Source: Myxosarcina sp. GA_180221_E-2-1-MAG-40_15
GTDB lineage: Bacteria; Cyanobacteriota; Cyanobacteriia; Cyanobacteriales; Xenococcaceae
NCBI GenBank assembly: GCA_020692205.1
Contig: JAIMKV010000025.1
Span: 1-58,223 of the forward strand
Length of the DNA: 58,223 nucleotides
Direction of reading: 5' to 3'
The notes under the pieces: generated by a model
The model's input: only the letters and a program-made list of their open reading frames with translations
Databases searched by the model: none
Told to the model about the DNA's origin: nothing
Shown here: one piece after another, positions 34,404 through 44,191 of the stretch
Layout of the letters: every line of letters starts with the position of its first letter
Position numbering within the stretch: the stretch's first letter is position 1
Program-made: the position numbers and the translations under genes

Positions 34404-35732
34404 TTAACTTTCCTTAAGCTTTATTTCGTGGGGCAATTTTTTGAGAACTAAAGTATAAATGTCTGTTGGCATCTCAATGCCCGCAGTTTCCAGTGCTTCT
34501 TTGACAACTTGCGCTACCCTGGAGGTAGTTGCCAAGAACCCAGAACGACGAGAGTCGACCCAAAAGCGAATCTCTAAATTAACCGTACTAGCAGCCAGTT
34601 CGCAAACTAATACGTCTGGTGCTGGGGTTGCTTCCACTGATTCAATATTATTGATAACTTTAGTGATCACAGCGATCGCTTCACTAATATCTTCCCCATA
34701 GTCAATTCCTACCGTAACTGAACTACGACGACGGGGAGAAGCTGTATTATTAATAATGCTGGCTTGGAAAACCTCTTGGTTGGGAATATAAACCACTCTG
34801 CCATCGTAGGTTTTCATCGTTGTTGCTCGTAACTGAATCTGAGTGATTGTGCCTTCATAATCACCAATGACTACCTGATCGTTAATCCGAAAGGGACGGG
34901 CAGCTAATAAAATAACTCCAGAAATATAGTTACTCAAAACATCTTTGAGACTAAAACCAATCGCTACGCTGGTAAGCCCTAAAGCTCCTAGCAAGGCCCC
35001 AAAATCTAACCCCATGACTCCGAGTGCAATCACAAAACCGACTACCCACACTCCGCCATAGCTTAATCTACCAATTAGAAGTTCCGTCGAAGAATCCCCT
35101 TCAGTTTGTTTTGCCCAGCTATAGGCAATATAGCGCACACCCATCGCAACACCCCAGGTAAGCCCAATAACAACTATCGCCCCCACTAACGCAGGTAAGT
35201 TACCGATAATATCTCGTAACAGTTCCCTGGTAGTAATGTAAAGACGTTGGGTAACGTCAATTGCCAAAGGAGGTTGATTAAATGCTGCATTTAGTTGCTC
35301 TGCCCATCTTTGGGCTAGCTGCTCAACGCTAAGACCAAAATCTTCGGCATCTTGTTGGGTAACGGTCATCAAAATGCGATTGTTGACTCTTAGGGTGGCT
35401 ATTTGACGCGGGTTGTCTGGGGCAATATTGACTTGACCTGGATCGTTTTGTGCCAGCAAGCTGGCGATACGGCGGTTAATAATTGCCGCCCTGGCACTAG
35501 CATCTAGCTGGGGTAGACTACCAATTTGAAAAATGGGACGATTTCTAACTACTATATCGGCAAAATACAGCCCATCGCTAGGCATGATTGTTGGTGCAGG
35601 TTCGCTGGGAGTAAGCAGGTTCTCGTTTTGAGCTACTCCTGTAGTGGCAATACTAAAACAAGAAGCGATCGCAATTAATAAAATGGCAGTTAATCGCGAT
35701 CGCTTCAAAGGTAAATCAAATAACTGTGACAT
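34404..35732 (-). CDS. MscS-family channel with periplasmic N domain
   Basis: A 442-residue protein with a signal peptide or first helix (LTAILLIAIASCFSIATTG), a soluble region of about 130 residues, then membrane helices and the MscS pore region (GALGLTSVAIGFSLKDVLSN) and cytoplasmic domain (RINDQVVIGDYEGTITQIQL, YDGRVVYIPNQEVFQASI). It is larger than a core MscS and is the third MscS in about 5 kb. Its 3' part resembles MscS-A more than MscS-B. Confidence 0.88.
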   Translation of the reverse strand: MSQLFDLPLKRSRLTAILLIAIASCFSIATTGVAQNENLLTPSEPAPTIMPSDGLYFADIVVRNRPIFQIGSLPQLDASARAAIINRRIASLLAQNDPGQVNIAPDNPRQIATLRVNNRILMTVTQQDAEDFGLSVEQLAQRWAEQLNAAFNQPPLAIDVTQRLYITTRELLRDIIGNLPALVGAIVVIGLTWGVAMGVRYIAYSWAKQTEGDSSTELLIGRLSYGGVWVVGFVIALGVMGLDFGALLGALGLTSVAIGFSLKDVLSNYISGVILLAARPFRINDQVVIGDYEGTITQIQLRATTMKTYDGRVVYIPNQEVFQASIINNTASPRRRSSVTVGIDYGEDISEAIAVITKVINNIESVEATPAPDVLVCELAASTVNLEIRFWVDSRRSGFLATTSRVAQVVKEALETAGIEMPTDIYTLVLKKLPHEIKLKES

Positions 35733-36234
35733 TTAAGGCTCATTTTCTGATCTAGCTGAAAATGTTTCAACTTAGATTTCTATCTCATCCAGAGTTTACA
35801 AGCTTCACTCAATTAACTCGCTCTATCTTAAGATATAAAATTAGCCTAATCACAGACTATAAATTTTTGATCTTCTTTAGCTGCAACAACCTCAGCAAAA
35901 CGTGAATCCCAAAAAGATATATTCCGCCGATAAATGGAATAAGCAATGACGAGCTGATGTGCATATGAACCTTTTACTGCTACTATTTTCTTCAGAAATG
36001 GGCTGGTTTCGTTCAAGTTAAGCCTGCGATGAGTACACCAATTAGGAAACAACATCCGTGTCGTTTTACGACTGCAATAAATTGCTCTGCTAAACAAAGT
36101 TGATTAGTAACACTCAACTTAACGTGTGTCGTTATTGATTGTTTCGTTAGTGTTGCCATATACAATAAACAACATTCATCAGTTTAGCAAATAAAAAATG
36201 TTGTTGAACGCATTAAAGCGTAGAACAGGATCAA
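35733..36234. other. 502-bp region with one doubtful ORF
   Basis: It holds a possible 83-codon minus-strand frame at 35846-36097 (ends AKEDQKFIVCD) with no recognised family and an Arg/Ser-rich start; I rate it as probably spurious or a decayed gene. I see no other feature. Confidence 0.4.
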
Positions 36235-37266
36235 TTACTTCCTATTCCTTTCCCCAAGGGCAGACATATCGAGATTAAACTTAACCGCAATCTGGCTGAG
36301 AATTTCTTGCTCAGCAAGAGTTATATTACCTGTAGACATAGCAATGTCATAACATCTGTTTAAGGTTATTGCAGCAAACTCAGGCAGCAGTTGATCAAGT
36401 AGTGTCGATAAGTCTTCTGAGTATTGCAGATTAGCGGCGATTGTTTCTACAGAAGCTGGTGAAATTTCTTTAATTTTGGGTAATATTTCTGCCCACTCTT
36501 GATTTGAATAGCTAACTTTAACCATCTGTGCCAAAATGCGATCCATGGTTTTAGACTGATTTAAAGCCACCTGCCAGTCAGTATCGGTTTGTTGCTGCAT
36601 CGATGCAAATTCTGTTTGATTGACTTTGGCATCATAAAAACGACAAGCTGTTTGCCCTAAGACATAAAGTATAGCAGCGTTTGTAGAAGCTCCCACTACT
36701 GCCCCAATCCCTGGGATAATTTCAACTATACTTAAGCCAGTTTTTAGCACGTCTGCGCCCAAAGATAAGCCAAATATCGCCAGGACTTCTCCTCTACGGG
36801 CAGATTCTGTGAGATCTAAATCATAGGCTGCCGCAATTTCATAAACCATTTCGGTTTGCAGTTTGGTAGTGGCGATCAGTTCAACTCCTAACAATAATGC
36901 TGCAATAGGGGGAATAATATTAGTGAGTAATCCCAAACGTCCTGCTGACCATGCTTTCTCAACAATTAAACGGTGAGCAATTTGAGCGGGAGATTCATCT
37001 GGATATTGCGATCGCATCAGGTCTACTGTCGCTTTGACCTTCGCGTTATCCACTTTACCCAAAAAAGTCATGATCCAGTCTAAGCCAATTATTTTATCGG
37101 CCGACTTGAGAATTGGGTTAGAGGCAATCGCATCTAAGGTTTCCCCAGTGGTAACAGTAGTCTGTTCCACAAATTGTTGCACCTGAGTAGTGAAGCTGGT
37201 CGTTAGTTCACTAATACTATTAGCTGCTTCGGCGATCATGTCAAATGGAGTATCTGATTGAGACAT
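36235..37266 (-). CDS. EcsC-like protein
   Basis: A 343-residue protein with a helical N-terminal part, hydrophobic segments around 115-135 (LLTNIIPPIAALLLGVELIA) and 165-205 (LSIVEIIPGIGAVVGASTNA), and a C-terminal helical domain that ends like a TerB-type segment (LAEQEILSQIAVKFNLDMSA). I read it as an EcsC-family membrane-associated protein. EcsC homologues are poorly understood; some are linked to lipid or stress functions. The family call is moderate. Confidence 0.5.
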   Translation of the reverse strand: MSQSDTPFDMIAEAANSISELTTSFTTQVQQFVEQTTVTTGETLDAIASNPILKSADKIIGLDWIMTFLGKVDNAKVKATVDLMRSQYPDESPAQIAHRLIVEKAWSAGRLGLLTNIIPPIAALLLGVELIATTKLQTEMVYEIAAAYDLDLTESARRGEVLAIFGLSLGADVLKTGLSIVEIIPGIGAVVGASTNAAILYVLGQTACRFYDAKVNQTEFASMQQQTDTDWQVALNQSKTMDRILAQMVKVSYSNQEWAEILPKIKEISPASVETIAANLQYSEDLSTLLDQLLPEFAAITLNRCYDIAMSTGNITLAEQEILSQIAVKFNLDMSALGERNRK

Positions 37267-37457
37267 GTTTGATATTTTTGGATTTATCTAGATAAATATT
37301 AAAATTCCTGACTATACTTATTCAGCAAAGAATTAAGCATAATCAGGTTATCAAAGATTAAATGGTCTTGCCTATTTAGTTAACGTAAACAGTGAAAGCT
37401 AAAAACTGAATGTTTTTTATCTGCTCAAATCACAAACTAACTATATTACTTAATTAG

Positions 37458-37814
37458 TTAAGGTTTTAGATTTTCTAGGAAATTAGCAGCTTTATCTTTA
37501 ACTGTAGTTGCATTAGTGTCTTCGGGACTAATCATCTTATCTTTGTCGGCATCACCTTGAACCTCGTTTAGCCCTCCTTGCGCCTTTTTAGTGGTTTCTT
37601 CAAGTCCTTTTGGATAAGCGCTGGGGTTACCCACCTTATCTGTTTCATTTTGGATGCTGTTTAAGTTAGCTTCGCCATCAGTCGGTTTGCTATTAATTGC
37701 TGCCTGCACAGGATAAGCACTAGCAATAAATAGTAAGCTACAGATAAAAGCTGTCAATATCAAACGCAAGGATGATTTTAACCAGTTGTTTAATTTATTG
37801 AATAACATAAGCAT
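37458..37814 (-). CDS. Low-temperature-induced-protein-like exported protein
   Basis: A 118-residue protein with an N-terminal signal or anchor (LRLILTAFICSLLFIASAYP, then VQAA) and a mature hydrophilic part (NPSAYPKGLEETTKKAQGGL, KDKAANFLENLKP). This resembles cyanobacterial low-temperature-induced proteins (lti46-like) as I recall them. It is probably a periplasmic or thylakoid-lumen stress protein of unknown activity. Confidence 0.55.
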   Translation of the reverse strand: MLMLFNKLNNWLKSSLRLILTAFICSLLFIASAYPVQAAINSKPTDGEANLNSIQNETDKVGNPSAYPKGLEETTKKAQGGLNEVQGDADKDKMISPEDTNATTVKDKAANFLENLKP

Positions 37815-38280
37815 TCCTCAACATTTATTTTTGCGGTCGACTATATTAATAGCAATTGTCAGAACCTGGCAACATCATCCCTTAGAGGTAAATTGCGCTC
37901 AAATTGTGAAAAACGCCTCAAAGATAGATGAATCATCAAATTTTATTGTAACTAAATTGCCTAAAATTGATTATACACTGATTGCAATCTATCTAATGAC
38001 AGATATCGCTTTAACTATAGCGATAGAGCTAAGCTTAAACACACAAAATGCGCTCGTGTAGGCTACTTTTGTAAAAAAACTTAAAATTATTCCGACTTTT
38101 GATGGAAGATAAACAAATTTTTCCAGGTTAATCTGAATGTAAAGTTGCCCTAGAAGGACAAGCCGCATACTCCCAGAGCGATGGTAAAAGATAATATTAT
38201 CAAAGAACTAATTAAGCAAGATTTGGCTTAGTAGTTTAACGCAATAGTTAACCCAGCAATCTGGAGTAGCAGTCATAAAC
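37815..38280. other. 466-bp intergenic region
   Basis: This is the divergent gap between the low-temperature-induced-like gene and the M48 protease gene. It must contain both promoters. A plus-strand frame at 37786-38061 (91 codons) overlaps the gene start and has no family or ribosome site, so I reject it. Nothing else is clear. Confidence 0.4.
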
Positions 38281-39141
38281 ATGAATAGTAATAATTTCAG
38301 TTGGCGATCGCCAATGATCGCCTTAGGCATAATCAGTCTCAATATCTTACCTGTGGGTGCCAGCCAAAGCGCAACCGATACAGTCTCCCCAGATCGCTCA
38401 GAATTGGTAGCAATAGACGTTTTTGACGCTATCAGAGGTGCTGTTCAATATATTCAAGTGTCTAATATTTCTGATGAACAAGAAGTAGCGATCGGACAGC
38501 AGACTAACGAGCAAGTTTTATCACAATATCAGCTGTACAATAATGCTCAAATTCAAGAGTATGTAAGTAATCTGGGGCAAGAATTAGTCAGCAATAGCGA
38601 TAGTCGCGATATTCCTTTCAATTTTCAGGTGGTGGCTAGCGATGAAATTAATGCTTTTGCTACTCCTGGTGGCTTTGTTTACGTTACCACAGGACTGATG
38701 CAAGCTGCTGAAAATAGAGCGCAGCTTGCATCGGTAGTAGCGCATGAGATCGCGCACATTAATGAGAGACATGGGGTTAAAAACCTCCAAAAAGCAGTAG
38801 CAGCACAAGGTATTGCTAGCACTGTAGGAGTCGATACTAATACCTTGGCACAAGTAGCATATCAGTTAACCGTCGATCTGCCTCAAAGTCGTTCTTTTGA
38901 ATATGAAGCAGACAGCAGTGGATTAAGCATACTACAGCAGGCTGGATATCCAGCAGAAGCATTTGCCCAGTTCCTCACTAAACTAGAGGATAGTGGCGGT
39001 ACACCAGAATTTCTCCGTACTCATCCCTCCAGCGACAATAGAATTGAAGCTATTAATCAAAAAGCCCAAGCTTCTCAGGTTGCTAATAACAAAGGACAGG
39101 ATAATGCAGAGTATCGAAATAACGTTTTGGCTCTTCTGTAG
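38281..39141 (+). CDS. M48-family metalloprotease, exported
   Basis: A 286-residue zinc protease with an N-terminal signal (MIALGIISLNILPVGASQS), an M48 catalytic core with HEIAH at 155-159 and a third ligand Glu in FEYEADSSG near 207, and a C terminus with THPSSDNRIEAI. It resembles BepA/Oma1-type envelope proteases that degrade misfolded outer-membrane or periplasmic proteins. The TPR domain of BepA is absent. Confidence 0.9.
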   Translation: MNSNNFSWRSPMIALGIISLNILPVGASQSATDTVSPDRSELVAIDVFDAIRGAVQYIQVSNISDEQEVAIGQQTNEQVLSQYQLYNNAQIQEYVSNLGQELVSNSDSRDIPFNFQVVASDEINAFATPGGFVYVTTGLMQAAENRAQLASVVAHEIAHINERHGVKNLQKAVAAQGIASTVGVDTNTLAQVAYQLTVDLPQSRSFEYEADSSGLSILQQAGYPAEAFAQFLTKLEDSGGTPEFLRTHPSSDNRIEAINQKAQASQVANNKGQDNAEYRNNVLALL

Positions 39142-39284
39142 CACAATGTAAATCTAATAAATAATAAAAAGCTCAATTAATCGATAGAATTTTTGACAGT
39201 CAGTTTAATCTATCAATAGCTAGATCACAATTAGCTTGAAATAGCTTTTAATGATAGTTAAGAATGAATTTAATTAAAGTAATT

Positions 39285-39578
39285 ATGAGTAATAAAGAAC
39301 ACGAAAAAGTATATGATGAAAGCCATGAAGAAGATGCGTTTCGCACCTCTAATGAAGGCGATGTAGTTGACGAATCCAAATCTTTAGAAGAGAAAAAAGA
39401 ACAGGTTGCTGTCGACACTTGGGATATTGCGGGTCATGTTAAAACCCCTGCCTACTTCCCCGTAGAAGGAGAAGATGGAGAAGAGAAAGCATTACATCAC
39501 GTAAGAGATGCCGAAGAAATTTCTGATGTTATTCGTCAAGCTAGAACTGATGAAGATGGCGATCGCAAGTGGTGGTAA
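39285..39578 (+). CDS. Small acidic hypothetical protein
   Basis: A 97-residue, very acidic protein (ESHEEDAFRTSNEGDVVDES) with a C-terminal motif DEDGDRKWW. The upstream in-frame ATG at 39264 is less likely because MSNKEHE at 39285 gives a compact start. A terminator hairpin with a T-run follows at 39666. It may be a stress-related disordered protein. No family is recognised. Confidence 0.6.
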   Translation: MSNKEHEKVYDESHEEDAFRTSNEGDVVDESKSLEEKKEQVAVDTWDIAGHVKTPAYFPVEGEDGEEKALHHVRDAEEISDVIRQARTDEDGDRKWW

Positions 39579-39920
39579 AACACTCGATATTTATAATTGA
39601 GTATTTAACTTTTGTTTGGCTAGACTAGTCTGCCTGAACCACAGTTATTAATAAATAAACAAGGGCTGTAGTTATTTAAATTAGCTACAGTCTTTTTTCA
39701 AGTTTGCTAATTTTCAGCTTCATACTTACTTTAGTATATTATTCAACCGAACCTCATATGAGACAGTGACTTGCCCACCAACTAAAGATTAACCATAATC
39801 AAGACCAAACTCTACCTGAAGATTTAGACCTAGTGAAAGATGTGAATTCAAGTTGACTCTTATATGCTATGGAAACCGTTATAAATTTTCATTATCTATT
39901 ATTCACACATAACTACGGTC
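39579..39920. other. Intergenic region with terminator
   Basis: A 342-base gap. It contains the terminator at 39666-39698 and the unmapped promoter of the glycosyltransferase gene. I see no other ORF or RNA. Confidence 0.5.
39666..39698 (+). terminator. Rho-independent terminator
   Basis: CTGTAGTTA pairs with TAGCTACAG, including one G-T pair, followed by TCTTTTTT. It ends the transcript of the acidic protein gene. Confidence 0.75.
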
Positions 39921-41189
39921 ATGTTGACAAAAAACAGAGGAAAAATAGCTCTTATCTCCGTTCATGGCGATCCTGCGATCGACATTGGTAAAGAGGAAGC
40001 AGGAGGACAAAACGTCTATGTTAGAGAGGTGGGAGAAGCCTTAGCGCGCCAAGGTTGGCAGGTCGATATGTTTACTCGTTGCAGCGATGCAGGGCAGGAC
40101 AAAATTGTTGAACATAGTCATAATTGCCGTACAATTCGCTTAACCGCAGGGCCTCAAGAGTTTATTGCTAGGCAAAAAATATTCAAGTACTTACCAGAAT
40201 TTCTCGAAGCCTTTATTCAGTTTCAACATGAGCAAAGAACAATTTATCCCATAATTCATACCAACTATTGGCTTTCTGCTTGGGTAGGCATGGAACTAAA
40301 AAAACGCCAGTTAGTTCAGCACCTGCACACCTATCATTCTCTAGGTGCAGTGAAATATCGAGCGGTAAATACAGTGCCGATGATTGCCAAAACTCGCCTA
40401 AAAGTTGAGCAACAGTGTTTGGAAACTGCTGATTTAGTAATTGCTACCTCCCCTCAAGAAGAAGAGCATATGCGATCGCTGGTGTCGACTAAAGGCAAGA
40501 TCACAGTCATCCCCTGTGGAACAGATATCAGTGCTTTTGGCAGTATTTCGACCGAAGCAGGAAGAGCTAAAATCGGCTTGCAGCCAGAAGACAAGGTGGT
40601 TCTTTATGTCGGACGTTTTGATCCTCGTAAAGGAATTGAAACCTTGGTTAGAGCAGTTAGTCAATCCGAGGTTAGAAAACAGCAAAATCTCAAGCTAATC
40701 ATCGCAGGCGGCAGCACCCCTGGTAGAAAAGACGGCAAAGAAAGAGAACGTATTGAAGGTATTGTCAACGAATTAGGATTACAGGATATCACTACTTTTC
40801 CTGGTCTAGTTCAGCATCAAGATTTAATCTACTACTATGCAGCAGCCGATGTCTGCGTTGTCCCCAGTCACTACGAACCTTTTGGTTTGGTGGCAATAGA
40901 AGCTATGGCTTCTGGCACTCCTGTAGTAGCTTCCCAGGTTGGTGGCTTAAAGTATACCGTTGTCGATGAGGTAACAGGATTACTTGCTCCACCACAAGAA
41001 GAACAGGCTTTTGCTAGCGCGATTAACCAAATTTTGTCTAACCCATCGTGGTGCGAGCAACTTGGTCAAAACGCTAGGGAAAGAGTTGAGTCTAAATTTA
41101 GCTGGGATGGCGTGGCCTCTCAATTAGATCGACAATATCTATCCGAGTTGAATAAGTTACACCGGGAGTTTTTAACCCCAGCCGTGTAA
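39921..41189 (+). CDS. GT4-family glycosyltransferase
   Basis: A 422-residue GT-B fold enzyme. The N-terminal half has GGQNVYVREV near 30 and the C-terminal half has VLYVGRFDPRKGIETL and the E-x7-E retaining motif in HYEPFGLVAIEAMASG. It resembles sucrose-phosphate-synthase or MshA-like GT4 enzymes, which use a nucleotide sugar. The acceptor cannot be read. It is followed by a palindromic repeat at 41201. It is monocistronic. Confidence 0.88.
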   Translation: MLTKNRGKIALISVHGDPAIDIGKEEAGGQNVYVREVGEALARQGWQVDMFTRCSDAGQDKIVEHSHNCRTIRLTAGPQEFIARQKIFKYLPEFLEAFIQFQHEQRTIYPIIHTNYWLSAWVGMELKKRQLVQHLHTYHSLGAVKYRAVNTVPMIAKTRLKVEQQCLETADLVIATSPQEEEHMRSLVSTKGKITVIPCGTDISAFGSISTEAGRAKIGLQPEDKVVLYVGRFDPRKGIETLVRAVSQSEVRKQQNLKLIIAGGSTPGRKDGKERERIEGIVNELGLQDITTFPGLVQHQDLIYYYAAADVCVVPSHYEPFGLVAIEAMASGTPVVASQVGGLKYTVVDEVTGLLAPPQEEQAFASAINQILSNPSWCEQLGQNARERVESKFSWDGVASQLDRQYLSELNKLHREFLTPAV

Positions 41190-41200
41190 TCAGTCTTTGT

Positions 41201-41263
41201 GGCGTTGCTGATTTGAAGTATGACGCACAAGCAAGACTTGCACTAAAGCACTTCAGCAACACC
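41201..41263. repeat. MITE-like inverted repeat
   Basis: GGCGTTGCTGA (41201-41211) pairs with TCAGCAACACC (41253-41263), with one mismatch, around about 41 bases. The ends resemble short inverted termini of small cyanobacterial transposable elements that I remember, and A7 follows. It is not a terminator on the plus strand because no T-run follows. Confidence 0.4.
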
Positions 41264-41381
41264 AAAAAAATTATCAGTTTTATCTGCGTAAGTTGAAAAT
41301 CAAACTCTAGCTAGATGTATGGCGATCGCAACCTCATATACGCTTTTAGTCTAATAACTAACACTGTCGCCAGCAACAATC

Positions 41382-42053
41382 ATGAAAATTCTCTTGGTAG
41401 AAGATGATCGAGAACAGCTAGAACCGATGCAGGCGGTTTTATCAGAATTCGGTTATCTAGTAGATGGCATTGAAGATGGCAAAATAGCACAATGGCTACT
41501 GTCTCAAAAAGAGTACGACCTAGTGATTTTGGATTGGTTGCTGCCCAAAATCAGCGGCTTAGAACTCTGTCGCCAGTATCGAGATGCTGGAAAAACTGCA
41601 CCAGTATTAATGTTAACCGCCAAAGATACGATCGCTGATAAAGTCATGGGTTTAGATGCGGGTGCTGACGATTATTTAGTCAAGCCTGCTAACGTTATCG
41701 AACTGCTAGCGCGAGTGCGAGCCTTATCGCGGCGCTCACCCCTGTGGCAAGGAGACACCTTAGAAGTTGCCGATCTAAAGCTACATTTGACTACCTTAAG
41801 CATCGAACGAGATACAATAACAGTAACTTTATCAGCCCGCGAATTTCAGTTAATTGAATATTTTTTACGCCATCCTCATCAAGTTTTAACCCGCAATCAA
41901 ATCGAAGAATATCTATGGGAATGGGGAGAAGAACCAGAAAGTAATGCCGTTACCGCAGCAGTGCGCCGACTCAGGCAGCGTTTAAAATCGATTGAGGCGG
42001 CAGATTGGATTGAAACAGTGTATGGTATGGGTTATCGTCTCGCTCCTCCCTAA
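41382..42053 (+). CDS. rppA: OmpR-type response regulator, RppA-like
   Basis: A 223-residue regulator: receiver domain with Asp51 (LVILDWLLPK) and Lys101 (DDYLVKPAN), then a winged-helix output domain (LSAREFQLIEYFLRHPHQVL, AVRRLRQRLKSIE, TVYGMGYRL). It closely resembles cyanobacterial RppA/NrsR, which controls photosynthesis redox responses and nickel genes. The kinase gene follows after 28 bases. Confidence 0.85.
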   Translation: MKILLVEDDREQLEPMQAVLSEFGYLVDGIEDGKIAQWLLSQKEYDLVILDWLLPKISGLELCRQYRDAGKTAPVLMLTAKDTIADKVMGLDAGADDYLVKPANVIELLARVRALSRRSPLWQGDTLEVADLKLHLTTLSIERDTITVTLSAREFQLIEYFLRHPHQVLTRNQIEEYLWEWGEEPESNAVTAAVRRLRQRLKSIEAADWIETVYGMGYRLAPP

Positions 42054-42081
42054 CCAAAGCAATAATATTCATTCTCGCTGT

Positions 42082-43335
42082 ATGTTTAATCGTAGCCGTC
42101 GGAATTTAGCTCGTTGGTTCACTTTCTCAATGGGCAGCATCTTAATTGCTTTTGCTGGGGTACTTTACTATGTAGAAACTGTAGATGAGCTAAAAAAACT
42201 CGATCTTTTGCTATATCGCAAGACAAGAGTGATGGCAACTAATGTTAAATACAACCCACAAACTGACACTACCAACTTAGAAAATGTACCGTTACTAGGG
42301 AGTAATACCCGCCTACTCAGCACTGAACTTGTATACGCCCGTTGGTACAATACTCAAAAGCAATTAGGACAATTTTTTGGTAGCCCTGGCAACGAACAGT
42401 TAATGCTAGGTTCTGGTTTACAAACTATTAAAAGCGATCGCCCTTGGATTCGGCAAATTACCCTACCTGTTTATCAAAAACAGCAGCTTATCGGCTATCT
42501 TCAAATCGGTACGCCTTTGACTTCCACTCAAAATAACCTGGCTAAGTTACGTTTGGTTTTGACCATAGCAGTGCCGATCTCTTTGGGTATAATCGGTATT
42601 GCTGGTTGGGTACTGGCAGGAATCGCTATGCAGCCGATTCGTCAGGCATATAGTCAGCTTCAGCGTTTTACTGCCGATGCTTCTCATGAACTACGTGCGC
42701 CTCTAGCAGCAATTTTGACTAACGCTCAAGTGGGCTTAATTACCCCTGTTAGAGATGGTTCACCGCAGCTATTTCGATTAGAAAAAATTACCAAACTGGT
42801 AGAGTCAATCAGCACTTTAGTGAGTAATTTACTATTTTTAGCTCGTCACGAAGGACAATTTGCTAGCGAGTCTTTACAACAACTCGATCTCAGTAATTTA
42901 CTGCAACAAATCGCCCGTGATTATCAAACTTCAGCCAAAGAACAAGGCTTGAATTTTACTTACGATCTACCTTCCCAACCCATTCAAGTATTAGCAGAAC
43001 CTACTTTACTGACTCAGGCAATAACTAACTTACTGACTAACGCCTGTAAATATACGCTTGCTGGAGGTGAGGTAAAGTTGCATCTAGCAGAAAAATTGCG
43101 TCAGGCAATAATTGAAATTGAAGATAACGGAATTGGCATTCCCGAAGCCGATTTACCTCATATCTTTGAGCGATTTTATCGGGTAGACAGTGAGCGATCG
43201 CGCAATACTGGTGGTTTTGGGTTAGGATTGGCGATCGTCAAGCAAATAATTGAAGCTCATGGCGGTAAAGTTACCGTCTCATCACAGGTAGACAGAGGAA
43301 CCACCTTCACGATTAAATTACCTGCACAACGCTGA
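42082..43335 (+). CDS. rppB: Sensor histidine kinase, RppB-like
   Basis: A 417-residue kinase. I use ATG 42082 (MFNRSRRN) because the longer frame from 41992 lies in the regulator gene. There are two membrane helices (WFTFSMGSILIAFAGVLYYV and a second near 175-195). The H-box is ADASHELRAPLAAI near 200, the N-box NLLTNACKYT and the G-boxes EIEDNGIGIP and FGLGLAIVKQIIEAHGG. It resembles RppB/NrsS and partners RppA. Confidence 0.85.
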   Translation: MFNRSRRNLARWFTFSMGSILIAFAGVLYYVETVDELKKLDLLLYRKTRVMATNVKYNPQTDTTNLENVPLLGSNTRLLSTELVYARWYNTQKQLGQFFGSPGNEQLMLGSGLQTIKSDRPWIRQITLPVYQKQQLIGYLQIGTPLTSTQNNLAKLRLVLTIAVPISLGIIGIAGWVLAGIAMQPIRQAYSQLQRFTADASHELRAPLAAILTNAQVGLITPVRDGSPQLFRLEKITKLVESISTLVSNLLFLARHEGQFASESLQQLDLSNLLQQIARDYQTSAKEQGLNFTYDLPSQPIQVLAEPTLLTQAITNLLTNACKYTLAGGEVKLHLAEKLRQAIIEIEDNGIGIPEADLPHIFERFYRVDSERSRNTGGFGLGLAIVKQIIEAHGGKVTVSSQVDRGTTFTIKLPAQR

Positions 43336-43372
43336 CTTCGATTTGATCCTTGCCTAATCTTTAGCTCTGTCT

Positions 43373-44005
43373 CTAAAAGTTATAGCCAACGCCTAACAAT
43401 AACCCCACATCAGTGTCATTGATAAAAGTAACATTAGCTCCAGCATTTGCCGTAAATTGAGAAGACAGCGGAACATCTAAACCACCAGAAATAAGTGCGC
43501 CAAAGGTGTCACCACTCCCTGTAGAAATCGCTAGTCCACCTCCTAAATAGGGAGCGATGCTAAACTCAGTATTCGGAACTTCATCTCCAGAAAAATCAAA
43601 GGTTACGGGTAAAAGAAAAACTGCATCATCTTCAATTAAAGCTGAAGGGCGAGCAGACAAGTAGTCAGTCAAGCCTACTTTACTAATAACTGCAAAAGCC
43701 CCATTTCCTACACTAGTATCTCCACTAAGGCCAATATTGCCACCAATACCGATATAGCTAGAGCCAGAACGAGTTGCTGTTCCTGGTTCAACTTCAAAAT
43801 TACCCTGAGTTATTTTTAAATTTTGAGAGTTACTTGATCCGACATTTAGATCGGCGGCAGAACTAGATTGTTTAATTGTATCTTGGTTGCTCTTTAAATC
43901 GTTTGTTACAGTAGTTTCTGCCTGTACCGTTTGTCCGCTTAAAATAAGAGTAAAAGCTGTAATACTAATTCCTGCAATAATTGATTGAGTAAAAATGGAC
44001 TTCAT
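43373..44005 (-). CDS. Outer-membrane beta-barrel-like protein
   Basis: A 210-residue protein with a clear signal peptide (IIAGISITAFTLILSGQTVQA). The mature part has alternating hydrophobic/Gly strands (SSYIGIGGNIGL, IAPYLGGGLAIST) and ends GVGYNF, the aromatic C terminus of outer-membrane barrels. It resembles OmpA-like or opacity-type small barrels. Its substrate is unknown. Confidence 0.7.
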   Translation of the reverse strand: MKSIFTQSIIAGISITAFTLILSGQTVQAETTVTNDLKSNQDTIKQSSSAADLNVGSSNSQNLKITQGNFEVEPGTATRSGSSYIGIGGNIGLSGDTSVGNGAFAVISKVGLTDYLSARPSALIEDDAVFLLPVTFDFSGDEVPNTEFSIAPYLGGGLAISTGSGDTFGALISGGLDVPLSSQFTANAGANVTFINDTDVGLLLGVGYNF

Positions 44006-44191
44006 AATTCACCTATTTTCAAAATATTTAAAATACTAAGATTGTTGTTAGTTTTTAATCTTTGTACTTTTAATTTAAGGATTAAATATGACGTAAATAT
44101 GACCAATCAATAAATAGTTTTTTTACAAATTTTCTAACTTTAGATAGAGGTCGATTAAAAAAATTAATTAACCAAAAATTTTTATAGCGTT

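Noticed and set aside
35846-36097. 83-codon minus-strand ORF
   Set aside because: Arg/Ser-rich start, no family, no ribosome site; noted only as part of the gap.
37786-38061. 91-codon plus-strand ORF
   Set aside because: Overlaps the start of the opposite gene, no family, no ribosome site.
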